NCBI GenBank assembly: GCA_010092695.1
Contig: JAADJJ010000001.1
Span: 1,116,001 to 1,180,000 of the forward strand
Length of the DNA: 64,000 nucleotides
Reading direction: 5' to 3'
Source of the DNA: Enterobacteriaceae bacterium 4M9
Lineage (GTDB): Bacteria > Pseudomonadota > Gammaproteobacteria > Enterobacterales > Enterobacteriaceae
Position numbers and translations under genes: made by a program. Below are positions 7,982 to 17,300 of this stretch, one piece after another; position 1 is the stretch's first letter; each line of letters starts with the position of its first letter. The notes under the pieces were generated by a model, which made no database searches, was not told the DNA's origin, and saw only the letters and a list, made by a program, of their open reading frames with translations.

Positions 7982-9696
7982 GGTGATTCCCGCCGCAGTT
8001 GCGAGGCTTTGTACTGGCGCACCTCAATGTCGTAGGCATGTAAAAATGCTTCGCCAAACAGGGTGTGGAAATCGTCCTCCACTTCGTTTGCGACCTGCTG
8101 GTACTGCGCTTTTAACGTGTCCCATAGCTGCGCTTTGTGGTTGCCGTTAAACAGCCCCCGGTTGGTGGGTTGTTCAGCCGCCTTTTTCTCCAGCGTGTCG
8201 GGGTGAAAGGTTTGCAGCATGGCGGCAATAATGGCGCGCACACCGGCTATCATGCCGAGCTGGTGGGCTTGCAGGTCGATCATGGCATCGCGCACGGCGC
8301 TTTCCGGCGGCGTAAAGCCCGGCATCGGCGTGCTGAAAATTTGCATCAGGACCGTTTTGCCTGAGGGCAGCATTTTGAAAGGGTTATTTTCCTCTTCCAG
8401 AATCATGGTCATCTCGGCCTTCAGCCCGCGCTTGAGGATGCTGCGTGAAGACAGCAGCGCCACGGTGCCCTGTGAAAACAGACTCAGCAGGCGGCCTGCC
8501 AGGCGCAATTGCTCCGGCGAGAAGTCCGGTGCGACCGGCGCATCATCAAGGCCCAGTCCGTCTACGAACGCGCTGAATAGCTCACCGTGTAATTGCTCCT
8601 GCGAGCAAGATTTGGTGTGCTGAAAAGGCTGGTGGCGGATGGGGTCAACGCCCATTCGCGCGGGTTGGGGAGGCGGAACATGGGCCAGCGGCTCCGGTGG
8701 GGCGACAACTGGCTGCACGGCGGGGGCGCTGCTTTGCGCTGCCTGCGGCGCTGGCACGCTGTGCGCCTCAGGCACCGGGGAGACATACAGCATGGCGCTG
8801 TCGGGTTCTGGCTCAGGCATCAGCGTGAACAGCGGCTCCAGCCCGTCGCTCACCGGCGGTGGTGGGTCATCCAGCGCGGCGGTCAGTGGCACGGCGTTAT
8901 CAATAAACAAATCCGTAGGGTCAGGCGTGCTTTTGATATCGGCGTCCTGGCGCATCCAGTCGGCGGCCTGGGCATCTGCCGGGTTGAACAGCGGCGGCCA
9001 GACGGTTTGCGCTGGGGCCGACGGCGCTTCTGGCTCGTGCTCTGGTGTGTTGAGGTCCAGCAGCACGCTTGGCGTGGTGTCATTGAGAATGGTTGTCCGG
9101 GCCAGCGTCTCGTCCTGTTCGAACAGGTGCCCGGGATCGCTGCTTTTAATTAGAAATGTGGACAGGTCCACTTCTTCGTACTGGGCGAGTGGGTCTGCTG
9201 CGGTGGCGCTACTCTTGCCTGTGGCATAAAGCGGGTGGTCAGTTTCCAGATGCGCCGCAGGCATCGGTTTGGCAACAAAGCGAGTAAACTCGGCTTCCAG
9301 TTCATCCCAAACGGCCTCGTGGATATTGTGTTTAACAGGCGCGGACATGTCGGTCTGCATGGCCGTTGACGGTATGCTCTGGTAGGTCAGGCTCACGCTA
9401 AACTGATAGCCGCCAATGTCTATCACGTCGCCTTCGGCCAGCGGCTGTTGCACGTTGTGAGCCAGTTCGCGTCCGTTGAGGATGAGTGGTGTGGTGCTGC
9501 CCCGGTGGGTAATAGCACACTCGCCGCCCGGTGAGAGGTGCACTACCGCCTGCAGACGTGAAATCGCACGCGTCTGGTCGGGCAGAATTAACGTATTATC
9601 TGTTCCGCGACCGATTGTTCCCCCCGGCGTTTTAAAATCACAATAGCTCTGGGGTAATTTTTCGTTATCCTTATTCCTGGTCACAATTAGCCGCAT
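7978..9696 (-). CDS. tagH: T6SS-associated FHA-domain protein TagH/Fha
   Basis: A 572-residue protein in three parts. Residues about 1-105 form a forkhead-associated domain with the phosphothreonine-binding pattern GRGTDN followed by SRLQAVVH and a late LNGREL strand. Residues about 110-370 are Pro/Ala/Glu-rich and probably disordered. The last 200 residues match the conserved C-terminal domain of TagH proteins (EQLRLAGRLLSLFSQGTVALLSSR). The family is the substrate of PpkA and an activator of assembly. It is the first gene after the hairpin that follows hcp, so it probably opens the second transcription segment. Its 5' gap (9697-9800) would have to carry any promoter; I see no convincing -35/-10 pair there. 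Confidence 0.93.
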   Translation of the reverse strand: MRLIVTRNKDNEKLPQSYCDFKTPGGTIGRGTDNTLILPDQTRAISRLQAVVHLSPGGECAITHRGSTTPLILNGRELAHNVQQPLAEGDVIDIGGYQFSVSLTYQSIPSTAMQTDMSAPVKHNIHEAVWDELEAEFTRFVAKPMPAAHLETDHPLYATGKSSATAADPLAQYEEVDLSTFLIKSSDPGHLFEQDETLARTTILNDTTPSVLLDLNTPEHEPEAPSAPAQTVWPPLFNPADAQAADWMRQDADIKSTPDPTDLFIDNAVPLTAALDDPPPPVSDGLEPLFTLMPEPEPDSAMLYVSPVPEAHSVPAPQAAQSSAPAVQPVVAPPEPLAHVPPPQPARMGVDPIRHQPFQHTKSCSQEQLHGELFSAFVDGLGLDDAPVAPDFSPEQLRLAGRLLSLFSQGTVALLSSRSILKRGLKAEMTMILEEENNPFKMLPSGKTVLMQIFSTPMPGFTPPESAVRDAMIDLQAHQLGMIAGVRAIIAAMLQTFHPDTLEKKAAEQPTNRGLFNGNHKAQLWDTLKAQYQQVANEVEDDFHTLFGEAFLHAYDIEVRQYKASQLRRESP

Positions 9697-9804
9697 AGAC
9701 GCTCACTTCCTGTAAACTTGATATTTCATTACGTCCTCGCAATAGTTACGTGCAATAAACGTCAGGCGTTCAGCACGTAATATGCGATGTGTTGCATGGC
9801 GGAA

Positions 9805-9835
9805 AACAATTTCCCCAGAAACTGGGGAAATTGTT
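9805..9835 (-). terminator. Perfect 14-bp hairpin downstream of hcp
   Basis: The arms at 9805-9818 and 9822-9835 are exact inverted repeats (AACAATTTCCCCAG) around a 3-nt loop. In minus-strand RNA the 3' arm ends in UUGUU followed by UUCC, giving a moderate U-tract. It begins 9 bp after the hcp stop. The position suggests termination, or 3'-end protection of the abundant hcp mRNA, and a partial break before tagH. Confidence 0.8.
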
Positions 9836-9843
9836 ATTACCGA

Positions 9844-10326
9844 TTACGCCTCGCAGTTTTGTTTAATATCCCAGCCAGAGCAGCTTTCAGCACCTTTGCC
9901 ACCCTGATCGGTTTGCTCCCAGTACTGTTGCTGGACTTTAGCTGCCTGGAAGGCATAGAGAATGCCTACCGTGTCATGATCGTCTGCACCGGTGTACTGA
10001 ATATTCGTGACCAGCACATCTTCCAGGGTGATTTTGGCATATTCCATTTGCCCGCCGCCTGCTTTACAGACGGATAACTCTACTTTCGCCAGATGCTTAC
10101 CGTTGGCGCAGTGCTTGAGCAGAGAAGGCGTCGATTTGTCGATAAGCGCTTTAACATGCAGATCGTTAAAGCAGACCTTACCGGTACCGCCGCCGCCGCC
10201 AACACCCATATTGCCAGGCTGAGAAGCACCCCAGGAAAATGAAATAATGTCAGTCCAGCCTTTATGGTTGGAGTCTTTAGATTCACCACTGGCGCCATCA
10301 ACTTTCATGAACATATCAATTGCCAT
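9844..10326 (-). CDS. hcp: T6SS inner-tube protein Hcp/TssD
   Basis: A 160-residue Hcp1-type protein. It starts MAIDMFMKVDGASGESKDS and contains the typical SFSWGASQPGN loop and a late YAFQAAKVQQQYWEQ segment. Hcp hexamers stack into the expelled tube inside the TssB/TssC sheath and can carry effectors in the lumen. A strong AAAGAGG ribosome-binding site lies just before the ATG. The gene is set apart from tssC by 182 bp upstream and is followed by a perfect hairpin, an arrangement that allows much higher expression than neighbouring structural genes. There is no C-terminal toxin extension. Confidence 0.97.
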   Translation of the reverse strand: MAIDMFMKVDGASGESKDSNHKGWTDIISFSWGASQPGNMGVGGGGGTGKVCFNDLHVKALIDKSTPSLLKHCANGKHLAKVELSVCKAGGGQMEYAKITLEDVLVTNIQYTGADDHDTVGILYAFQAAKVQQQYWEQTDQGGKGAESCSGWDIKQNCEA

Positions 10327-10508
10327 AACTAAACCTCTTTAAGTTAAGTTGAATCAATTCCGTTTTAAAGCAACGGTGGTTTACGGCACAGAGAATCCCG
10401 CTCTCCTGAAACAGGAAAGAAAAATGTCTGCACTGTTCTTTCGCGTCAGATATTCCGCAGGCAGATTATTTCAGCGTGCAGAAATAAAAGACGCGTGAGC
10501 TGACATCA
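10327..10508 (-). promoter_or_regulatory. 182-bp leader between tssC and hcp, probable hcp-specific control region
   Basis: The gap is unusually long for this otherwise close-packed cluster. It contains a short hairpin (TCCTG/CAGGA, about 10404-10416) and an AT-rich stretch before the strong hcp ribosome-binding site. No unambiguous sigma-70 or sigma-54 promoter can be read, so a dedicated promoter or an mRNA processing site is an inference from spacing. Confidence 0.35.
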
Positions 10509-12002
10509 TTAACTTTGTTTTAATGACGGCAGCTTCGATACTAAACGCAACGAAACCGTTAACCCCTCCAGTTGATAATGCGGGCGCAGGAAAAACTTCG
10601 CTGCATAATATCCCGGGTTATCTTCTATTTCCTGAACCTTCACTTCTGCCGCCGCCAGCGGTTTTCTGGCTTTGGTTTCCTGTGAGGAGTTGGCCGGATC
10701 GCCATCGACGTAATTCATTATCCAGTTGTTAAGCCACTGCTCCATGTCGTCGCGCTCGCGAAACGAACCAATCTTGTCGCGCACGATGCACTTGAGATAG
10801 TGTGCAAAACGACAGCAGGCGAACAGATACGGCAGGCGCGCTGCCAGTTGGGCGTTGGCGGTAGCATCCGGGTCGTAGTATTCCGCGGGTTTTTGCAGCG
10901 ACTGGGCGCCAATAAACGCGGCGAAGTCGGAGTTTTTACGGTGAATCAATGACATAAAGCCATTTTTTGCCAGCTCTGCCTCGCGCCGGTCGCTGATGGC
11001 GATTTCGGTCGGGCATTTCATATCCACGCCGCCGTCGTCGCTCGGGAACGTGTGGCAAGGGAGGTCGGCTACCGCACCGCCGGACTCCACGCCGCGAATT
11101 GCCGTACACCAGCCGTACTCTTTGAATGAGTGGTTGATGTTGACCGCCATCGCGTAGGCCGCGTTGGTCCAGGTGTAGTTTTCATGGGTCGCGCTGTCGG
11201 TCTCTTCTTCAAAGTCGAATTCGTCAACCGGGTTGGTGCGTATGCCGTAGGGCAGGCGCGACAGAAAGCGCGGCATGGCAAGCCCAAGGTAGCGGGAGTC
11301 TTCGGATTCACGCAGGCTGCGCCAGGCGGCGTATTCCGTGTTCTGGAATATTTTGGTCAGATCGCGCGGGTTGCCCAACTCCTGCCAGGTTTCCATCTGC
11401 ATCACACTGGGCGAAGCCCCGGTGATGAACGGGCAGTGCGAGGCAGCGCTGATTTTCGCCATTTCGCCCAGTAGCTCCACATCCGGTGGGCTGTGGTCAA
11501 AATAGTAGTCACCCACCAGGCAGCCGAACGGCTCGCCGCCGAACTGGCCGTATTCCTGCTCGTAAATGTTTTTAAACAGCGGACTCTGGTCCCAGCCAAC
11601 GCCTTTGTAGCGCTTGAGGCTGCGGCCCAGTTCTGACTTGGAAATGCTGATAAAACGAATTTTCAGCATCTCATCGGTCTCGGTGTTGTTAACCAGGTAG
11701 TGCAGTCCCTGCCACGCGCCCTCCAGCTGCTGGAACGTCGGGTGGTGGATTATCTTGTTAATCTGGCGCGACAGCTTGTTGTCGATTTCGGCTATCAGTG
11801 CCTGAATGGTGCGGTAGGCGTCGGCAGAGACGGTGACCGTGTTTTCCAGCGCCTGGTGTGCCAGCGTTTTCACCGCGTTTTCTACGGCCGCTTTGGCCTG
11901 GTCGGTTTTAGGGCGAAACTCTTTTTGCAACAATGAATTAAATTCATCGCTGGTATAAGCCCGCACCACGGGTTTGCTGTGCTGCTCAAATTGCTGGCTC
12001 AT
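10509..12002 (-). CDS. tssC: T6SS contractile sheath large subunit TssC
   Basis: A 497-residue EvpB/VipB-family sheath protein of typical length. Conserved segments include HHPTFQQLEGAWQGLHYLV near residue 90, LVGDYYFDHSPPDVELLGEM, and a C-terminal NPGYYAAKFFLRPHYQLEGL block. With TssB it polymerises into the cytoplasmic sheath whose contraction drives the Hcp tube. The start overlaps tssB by 4 bp (ATGA), as expected for subunits made in equal amounts. Confidence 0.97.
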   Translation of the reverse strand: MSQQFEQHSKPVVRAYTSDEFNSLLQKEFRPKTDQAKAAVENAVKTLAHQALENTVTVSADAYRTIQALIAEIDNKLSRQINKIIHHPTFQQLEGAWQGLHYLVNNTETDEMLKIRFISISKSELGRSLKRYKGVGWDQSPLFKNIYEQEYGQFGGEPFGCLVGDYYFDHSPPDVELLGEMAKISAASHCPFITGASPSVMQMETWQELGNPRDLTKIFQNTEYAAWRSLRESEDSRYLGLAMPRFLSRLPYGIRTNPVDEFDFEEETDSATHENYTWTNAAYAMAVNINHSFKEYGWCTAIRGVESGGAVADLPCHTFPSDDGGVDMKCPTEIAISDRREAELAKNGFMSLIHRKNSDFAAFIGAQSLQKPAEYYDPDATANAQLAARLPYLFACCRFAHYLKCIVRDKIGSFRERDDMEQWLNNWIMNYVDGDPANSSQETKARKPLAAAEVKVQEIEDNPGYYAAKFFLRPHYQLEGLTVSLRLVSKLPSLKQS

Positions 12003-12550
12003 GGCTGTTCCTCCACGTCAGTGGCAGTGTGCGTAACGTCAGGCTCGGGTTGTTTGGGGGCCTGGGTGAGGGACTGCAACAGCAGAGGGTTTCTCAGTAC
12101 TTTGGTAATCAGCTCCTCGGCACCGCTTTTGCCATCCATATAGGACAGCAGGTTTGACAGCTCGGTGCGGGCATCAAGCAGTTGTTTGAGCGGTTCCACC
12201 TTGCGTGCGATTTCGGCTGGCGAGAAGTCGTCCATGCTCTCAAACACCAGCTCTACGTTGATCTTCCCTTCGTCGTTGAGGGTGTTTTCAACCGGGAATG
12301 CCACACGCGGCTTGAGCGACTTCATGCGGTCGTCAAAGTTATCGATGTCGATTTCCAGAAACTTGCGCTCTTCCAGACCCGGCTGCGGCTCCAGCGGTGT
12401 GCCCACCAGGTCCGCCATCACGCCCATCACAAAGGGCAGCTGGATTTTGCGCTCCGCGCCGTAAATCTCAACGTCGTACTCAATTTGCACGCGGGGGGCG
12501 CGGTTACGCGCGATGAATTTTTGCCCGCTGCGAGATTTCATCAATGCCAT
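11999..12550 (-). CDS. tssB: T6SS contractile sheath small subunit TssB
   Basis: A 183-residue VipA/ImpB-family protein. Recognisable segments are RNRAPRVQIEYDVE near the N-terminus, QLPFVMGVMADLVG, and FLEIDIDNFDDRMKSLKPR, then an acidic, helical C-terminus. TssB pairs with TssC in the sheath and is the subunit contacted by TagJ in related systems. A 72-bp gap separates it from tssA upstream. Length is a little above the common 160-175 because of the C-terminal tail. Confidence 0.96.
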   Translation of the reverse strand: MALMKSRSGQKFIARNRAPRVQIEYDVEIYGAERKIQLPFVMGVMADLVGTPLEPQPGLEERKFLEIDIDNFDDRMKSLKPRVAFPVENTLNDEGKINVELVFESMDDFSPAEIARKVEPLKQLLDARTELSNLLSYMDGKSGAEELITKVLRNPLLLQSLTQAPKQPEPDVTHTATDVEEQP

Positions 12551-12622
12551 TGGTTACTCCCTGACTCCATGTTAATGCGGATGGTTAACGCTGTTTCAGC
12601 ACGCTGCTGTGCCGCTGCCTGG

Positions 12623-13654
12623 TTAGCTCTCGTTGTCCTTGCCTCCCGTGCCAAATAGGGTTTCCAGCTGGCGCAGGCCGTCCGGTGCCAGATTGCTCAC
12701 TATCTGCAAAAAGTTCAGGTTGATGACCTTTTGCAGCCGCTCAATCATCAGCGGTGCCGGGTGACTTGGCTCATAACGCACAAAGTAGTCCTTCACTTTC
12801 TCCAGCAGATGGATGGCGTCTGCCCGGGACTGAACCTGACCAAAACCAAACTCCACCGGCGGCAGCGTAAGCGTGTCGTCGGGTAACCCTCGGACCTCAG
12901 GCGAAAGAATCAGGTCCGGTTCGGCGTCGTGCGTCTGCGTGTGACGGGCGCTGGCGATGGCCTGAGTCAGCGTGCTAAAGCCGCTTGTCAGCAGGGTCAT
13001 GTCTGCCAGTGCGCCATCCCCCAGGTGCAGATGAATGGCGTGGCGCAGCTTGCCCAGCGTGTCGTTTATCGGGTCGATAACCGCAAGGCTGGCATGATGC
13101 GGGTTGCTCAGTTCATTGCGCAGGCGCGCCAGGCCGTCCGGGTAGCCGGGCAACTCCTGTTTTGAGCCGTCGAGCAAGGCGCAGGCATCGCGCAGCGACA
13201 GTTCGCTGCCGCTACTTTTAAACAACGTGGCGCCGCGTACCGCCTGGGTAAGCTGTGAGCTGTCACCAAGCCAGGCCAGGGCGTTGATGCGAAAAAACGG
13301 ATCGCGCTCGCCTTCGCTTTCCAGTTGCGGATAAAGCGCGTGCCAGTAGCGCTCAATGGCCTGGTAGATAAGCTGCAAGCCGTCGGCGTAGCCCTGTAGC
13401 CCGCGCACCTGGGTCCAGGCGAGCGTGAGGTAAAACATCACTCTTAAATCTTTGGTGCGGCTAAACAGGCCGACGGCGGTGCGCTCAACCGCTGCCCAGT
13501 CGGGGGCTTCTGCCGGGATAATCGTGTCGCCAAACTGCTGTTCGGGTTTACCTGCGGCCAGCTGTTCGAGCTTCATAAACTCGGCGTCATATTCGAGATT
13601 TGCACCGCAGCTGTTTTCAGCGCTGACCGGTGCCAGCAGATGTTCAGTGGTCAT
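12623..13654 (-). CDS. tssA: T6SS assembly protein TssA (ImpA family)
   Basis: A 343-residue protein with an N-terminal ImpA_N domain: AENSCGANLEYDAEF, then DLRVMFYLTLAWTQVRGLQGYADGL and ERYWHALYPQLESEGERDP at about residues 80-125. A shorter C-terminal domain (KDYFVRYEPSHPAPLMIERLQ) resembles the ring-forming region of the short TssA class. TssA helps baseplate and sheath polymerisation in the cytoplasm. It starts 12 bp after the tagF stop. Confidence 0.93.
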   Translation of the reverse strand: MTTEHLLAPVSAENSCGANLEYDAEFMKLEQLAAGKPEQQFGDTIIPAEAPDWAAVERTAVGLFSRTKDLRVMFYLTLAWTQVRGLQGYADGLQLIYQAIERYWHALYPQLESEGERDPFFRINALAWLGDSSQLTQAVRGATLFKSSGSELSLRDACALLDGSKQELPGYPDGLARLRNELSNPHHASLAVIDPINDTLGKLRHAIHLHLGDGALADMTLLTSGFSTLTQAIASARHTQTHDAEPDLILSPEVRGLPDDTLTLPPVEFGFGQVQSRADAIHLLEKVKDYFVRYEPSHPAPLMIERLQKVINLNFLQIVSNLAPDGLRQLETLFGTGGKDNES

Positions 13655-13666
13655 TGCGGTTGCTCC

Positions 13667-14365
13667 CTAATCAAACATTTGTCCGTAGTGCTCCGGGCGG
13701 GCATCCGTCATGCCGTCGGCCGGAGCAAACAGGTGGTGAAACAGCTGTACCGTGAGGTTGCCGCTGTGGACCCAGGCATCAAACGGCGCGCCAGATGCGC
13801 TACAGCGCCACCAGATACTGGCGTAACGCTGCGGGTCAAACGCCTCAAGCCATTCATCCGCGTCCTGTGGTGTGCCGTCCTGCTCGCACTCGCTGGGCAG
13901 TAGCTGGCCCAGCGCCTGTAAGGCCTGGTCAATGCGTTCCACCGAGTGGCCGTGGCGCACGCCGGGGCGCAGCACCTGGGCCAGTTCGCCGCACAGCGCA
14001 GGAGCCTGCACCAACAGCCCGTGGTGCCAGTGCTGCGGTGCAATCTGCCACATCGCAAACAGCGGATAGTGGCGGCCTACGCGGTCATGCGACGGCATCA
14101 GGCAACCCATCTGCACCTGTGGCGTGCCGAGGGTGGCCGGAAGAATGAAGTGCCACAGCGGCGCACCGCTGAGCGAATAACGCGTGCGATGGGCGCTGGC
14201 CACCTGGCGTGCCGCAAGCCCTGACTGAAACCAGTGCGCCCACTGATTGACCAGCGTGGCGGGCAGGCCGCGCTGCACAAAATCACCGTTACCGGGGATT
14301 TTGCCGTACCAGCCGATAGTGCTGCCGGTCGGTGTCTGTGCGTGTTCATCATTCAGGTTCATCAT
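13667..14365 (-). CDS. tagF: T6SS-associated protein TagF
   Basis: A 232-residue TagF-family protein, recognised by its N-terminal IGWYGKIPGNGDFVQRGLP and the following SLSGAPLWHFILP and MPSHDRVGRHYPL blocks. In other species TagF represses T6SS assembly post-translationally by acting on the FHA protein, which fits the kinase, phosphatase and FHA genes here. Two adjacent ATG codons (14365 and 14362) follow a GGGAGG Shine-Dalgarno; the second has more normal spacing. It begins 6 bp after tssM. Confidence 0.91.
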   Translation of the reverse strand: MMNLNDEHAQTPTGSTIGWYGKIPGNGDFVQRGLPATLVNQWAHWFQSGLAARQVASAHRTRYSLSGAPLWHFILPATLGTPQVQMGCLMPSHDRVGRHYPLFAMWQIAPQHWHHGLLVQAPALCGELAQVLRPGVRHGHSVERIDQALQALGQLLPSECEQDGTPQDADEWLEAFDPQRYASIWWRCSASGAPFDAWVHSGNLTVQLFHHLFAPADGMTDARPEHYGQMFD

Positions 14366-14371
14366 TCCTCC

Positions 14372-17300
14372 CTACGGGCAACTGAAGGCGATGGGCTGGA
14401 AAGGGTTACGCACGCTGTGTGGCGTAAACTCCAGCACGACACGGTGGCCTTCCAGGTCGAACGTCACCGTTTGGGTGAGCGATGTGCGGCTGCGCGCACG
14501 CGTTGCTTTATCCATCAGCCGGTGTAACGCCCAGTCGCCGGAGGTGGTCAGGTTGGTCGTTTTGCCGTCGGCCAGGTCGAGTTGCAGGCTCACCTGGTTG
14601 GTGTTGCCCGTGCCAGGCCAGCTCACCACGGTTGGCACAATCGGGCCGTGGCTGTAGCGCAGCACCTGCCCGTCGAGGTTGAGCGTCATATTGAGAATGT
14701 CCGCATCCATGCTCACGGGTTTGAGGGTCAGCGTGTAAGACGGGGTCTGGCTGCGGCCGTTAAACCAGGTGTCGCGAATGACGCGTGCCTGCTGGAATGA
14801 GCGCAGCATACCGCTGCCGCCAGCCAGCGTTTTACCGTCTACGCCGGGGTTAAAGCGCCATGCTGCGCGTGACGTATCGACTTTGCCTTCGAGGTTCTGG
14901 CGAAAAAAGCTGTCCATGATGCCGCTATCGGGAGCGAACATGCGGGCAAAGTCCTGGCTGGCGATGTCCAGAGAGGCGTTTTGCGCCAGCGGGTAGCGCC
15001 CGGCAATGGCCTGGCGGCAGAAGCTTGTCACTTCAAACCCGGCCCGCTTTTGTAGCCCTTCCAGCTCCTTTTGCTGCGAGTCGCTGCTTGCGCCCACCGC
15101 CAGTGACAGCATCATGTCCTTAAAGGGTTGCGGCAGGCGGCCTGCCTCTGCCTGAAGCGCCAGAATAACGTCGCCCGGTGGGGCGGCCATGCCGCTGTTG
15201 GCCGCGCTTTGTACCGCGATCAGGTAGTTGTAAAGCCCATCGGCCTGTTTGAGCACCGCATCAAAGGCGATGCTTTTGCTGCCTTCACCGCTGCTTTGCG
15301 CCAGTTCGATAATGGGAGCAAAGTGCTTAATGGCCACCTGTTCCGGCTGGTTTGACAGGTCACCGCCCGCTGACGCGCGCTCATCGTTCTGGCGCGAAGA
15401 GAACAGGTAGTCGAGCAGCCCGCTGTCGCTTTTTTCGTTTTTACTCAGCGCAACGCTGTTGTCTTTGCGCTCCTGCTCGTCGGTCAGCTTGACGTTGGCG
15501 ACCACGTTAACCAGAAACTGGCGCAGCGGTGAGTCGCCAGCAGACAGCAGGCGTGCGGTGCTGATGCGCTGACTCAGGCTGGCAATGTTTTTAAGCCCAA
15601 CGTCATCGAGTAGTGCATCCCAGGTGTTGATAAAATCCTGCATATACAGCAGGCGCACGGTCTTTTGCAGTTCCGCACGATTTTCGGGACTGAGTGCGCT
15701 TTCACTCACGTTCAGGACCCAGCCATCCTCGGTGAGCAGCGTTTGCGTGACATCGTCAATACGTTTGTTGAACGCCAGCCAGTAACCTCTGGGGGTGTAC
15801 AGGCCAGGGATAGCGTCGGCGGCGAGCTTGCCGCTTTTGCGCTGGAAGGCAAGCTCCGCCTGGGCACCGGCGAGGTCGGTTAATGACACTGGTTTTAAGG
15901 CATTTTCCTTAAGGAGGATGCGCTTAAGGCGGCCATAAATGCGTACCGACAGCGGGGCTTCATTGAGGCGCTGTTGCGCTGCCTGTTCAAGCCGGGTGTT
16001 GCGCTGGTAAGGCGAGGCCTGCACACGCTCATCAAGCAGCGCTTTCAGGTGCGTTTCAAGCTGCTGCCACGCCGCCCGGGTGGTGGAGGCACTGGCGCTG
16101 CGCTGGAGGTTTAACATCACCCAGGTACGCAGGTATTTGCCGTCGTAGCGTTCGGCCTCATACATCATGCGGTAGGCTTTCAGCGCTTCAAAACTGAAGT
16201 CCGGATCGGCGCCAATGTCGTTGCGTAAAATAGAACTGACCTGCCAGGCAACAAAGGGAAGCAGCACATTTTTTAGCGCCTTCTGGTAGAGCGCATTGCC
16301 AGCGGTTTCCACCTGCGTGCCGCGGTACAGCCCCAACCGGTAGTCCAGCGGCGGCTCGGCGACCGTAAAGTGCTCGCTGTCTGCCACTGCCGCGAGGCGG
16401 TTCAGATAGGGGAGCAGGTCGAAGATGTCCTGGTGGCTGTACAGTTTCATCGTTTCACCCTGGCGTGCCAGCGGCGAGATGTGACTGTCCACTTCCTTGA
16501 GGTAGTGCTGGTTGTTGGTGTAGCTGGCATACCAGAACAGCGCCATCACCACGAACAGCGAGCCAAGCAACAGGTAGCCGACCCAGTGCACCGTAGCGTT
16601 GCGGTAGATCCACCAACGGTTATTGCTGGCGAGCGCCGATTCGCGAAACACCACGTCTTCCAGGAACTGTTTGACGAAATAGCTTTTGCCGTGGACCGCT
16701 GTGGTTTCCTCTGCTGTCTCGCCCTCAGCGCTGTCTGCACTGGCGCGCGGCGTGATATGCAGGGAGTCGTTCATTTCTGACATCATTTTGTCAAACGGCA
16801 TACGGTCCTGGGTGCCGCTGGTGAAGTAAACGCCCCTTGGTGAAAAGGTGGCTTCAAAGCTTGAGGTGGCAAACAGCGTGTTCAGGTAATCCCCCAGCAC
16901 CTTACGCACCTGGGCAAACGCCTGCGGGAACAGGTAGCCCTCACTGCGCAATTGCTGGTCTGGCTCTGCCAGCATGGTATTGACCAGACCGGCGTTAAGC
17001 CTCTCCATCAGCAGTGAAAAGTGTTTATCAAAGGCCGATTGCAGGGAAAAGTCGGCTTTCTGAGTGTCGCTGCGTGCAAACGTGAAACCCCAGATTTGGT
17101 TGCGCTGCTGTTTGTCGTACTGGCTGAACCAGGCCATAAAGCCGCGCAGCAGATCGACCTTACTGACCATGATGTACACCGGGAAGTCGATTTTTAGCGA
17201 CTCGCGCAGTTCCACCAGACGCTTGTGCTGTGCCTGCGCCTGCTCGTGACGTTCCTGCGCGCTCCCGTTCATGAGATCGCTCAGGCTGACGGTCACGATG

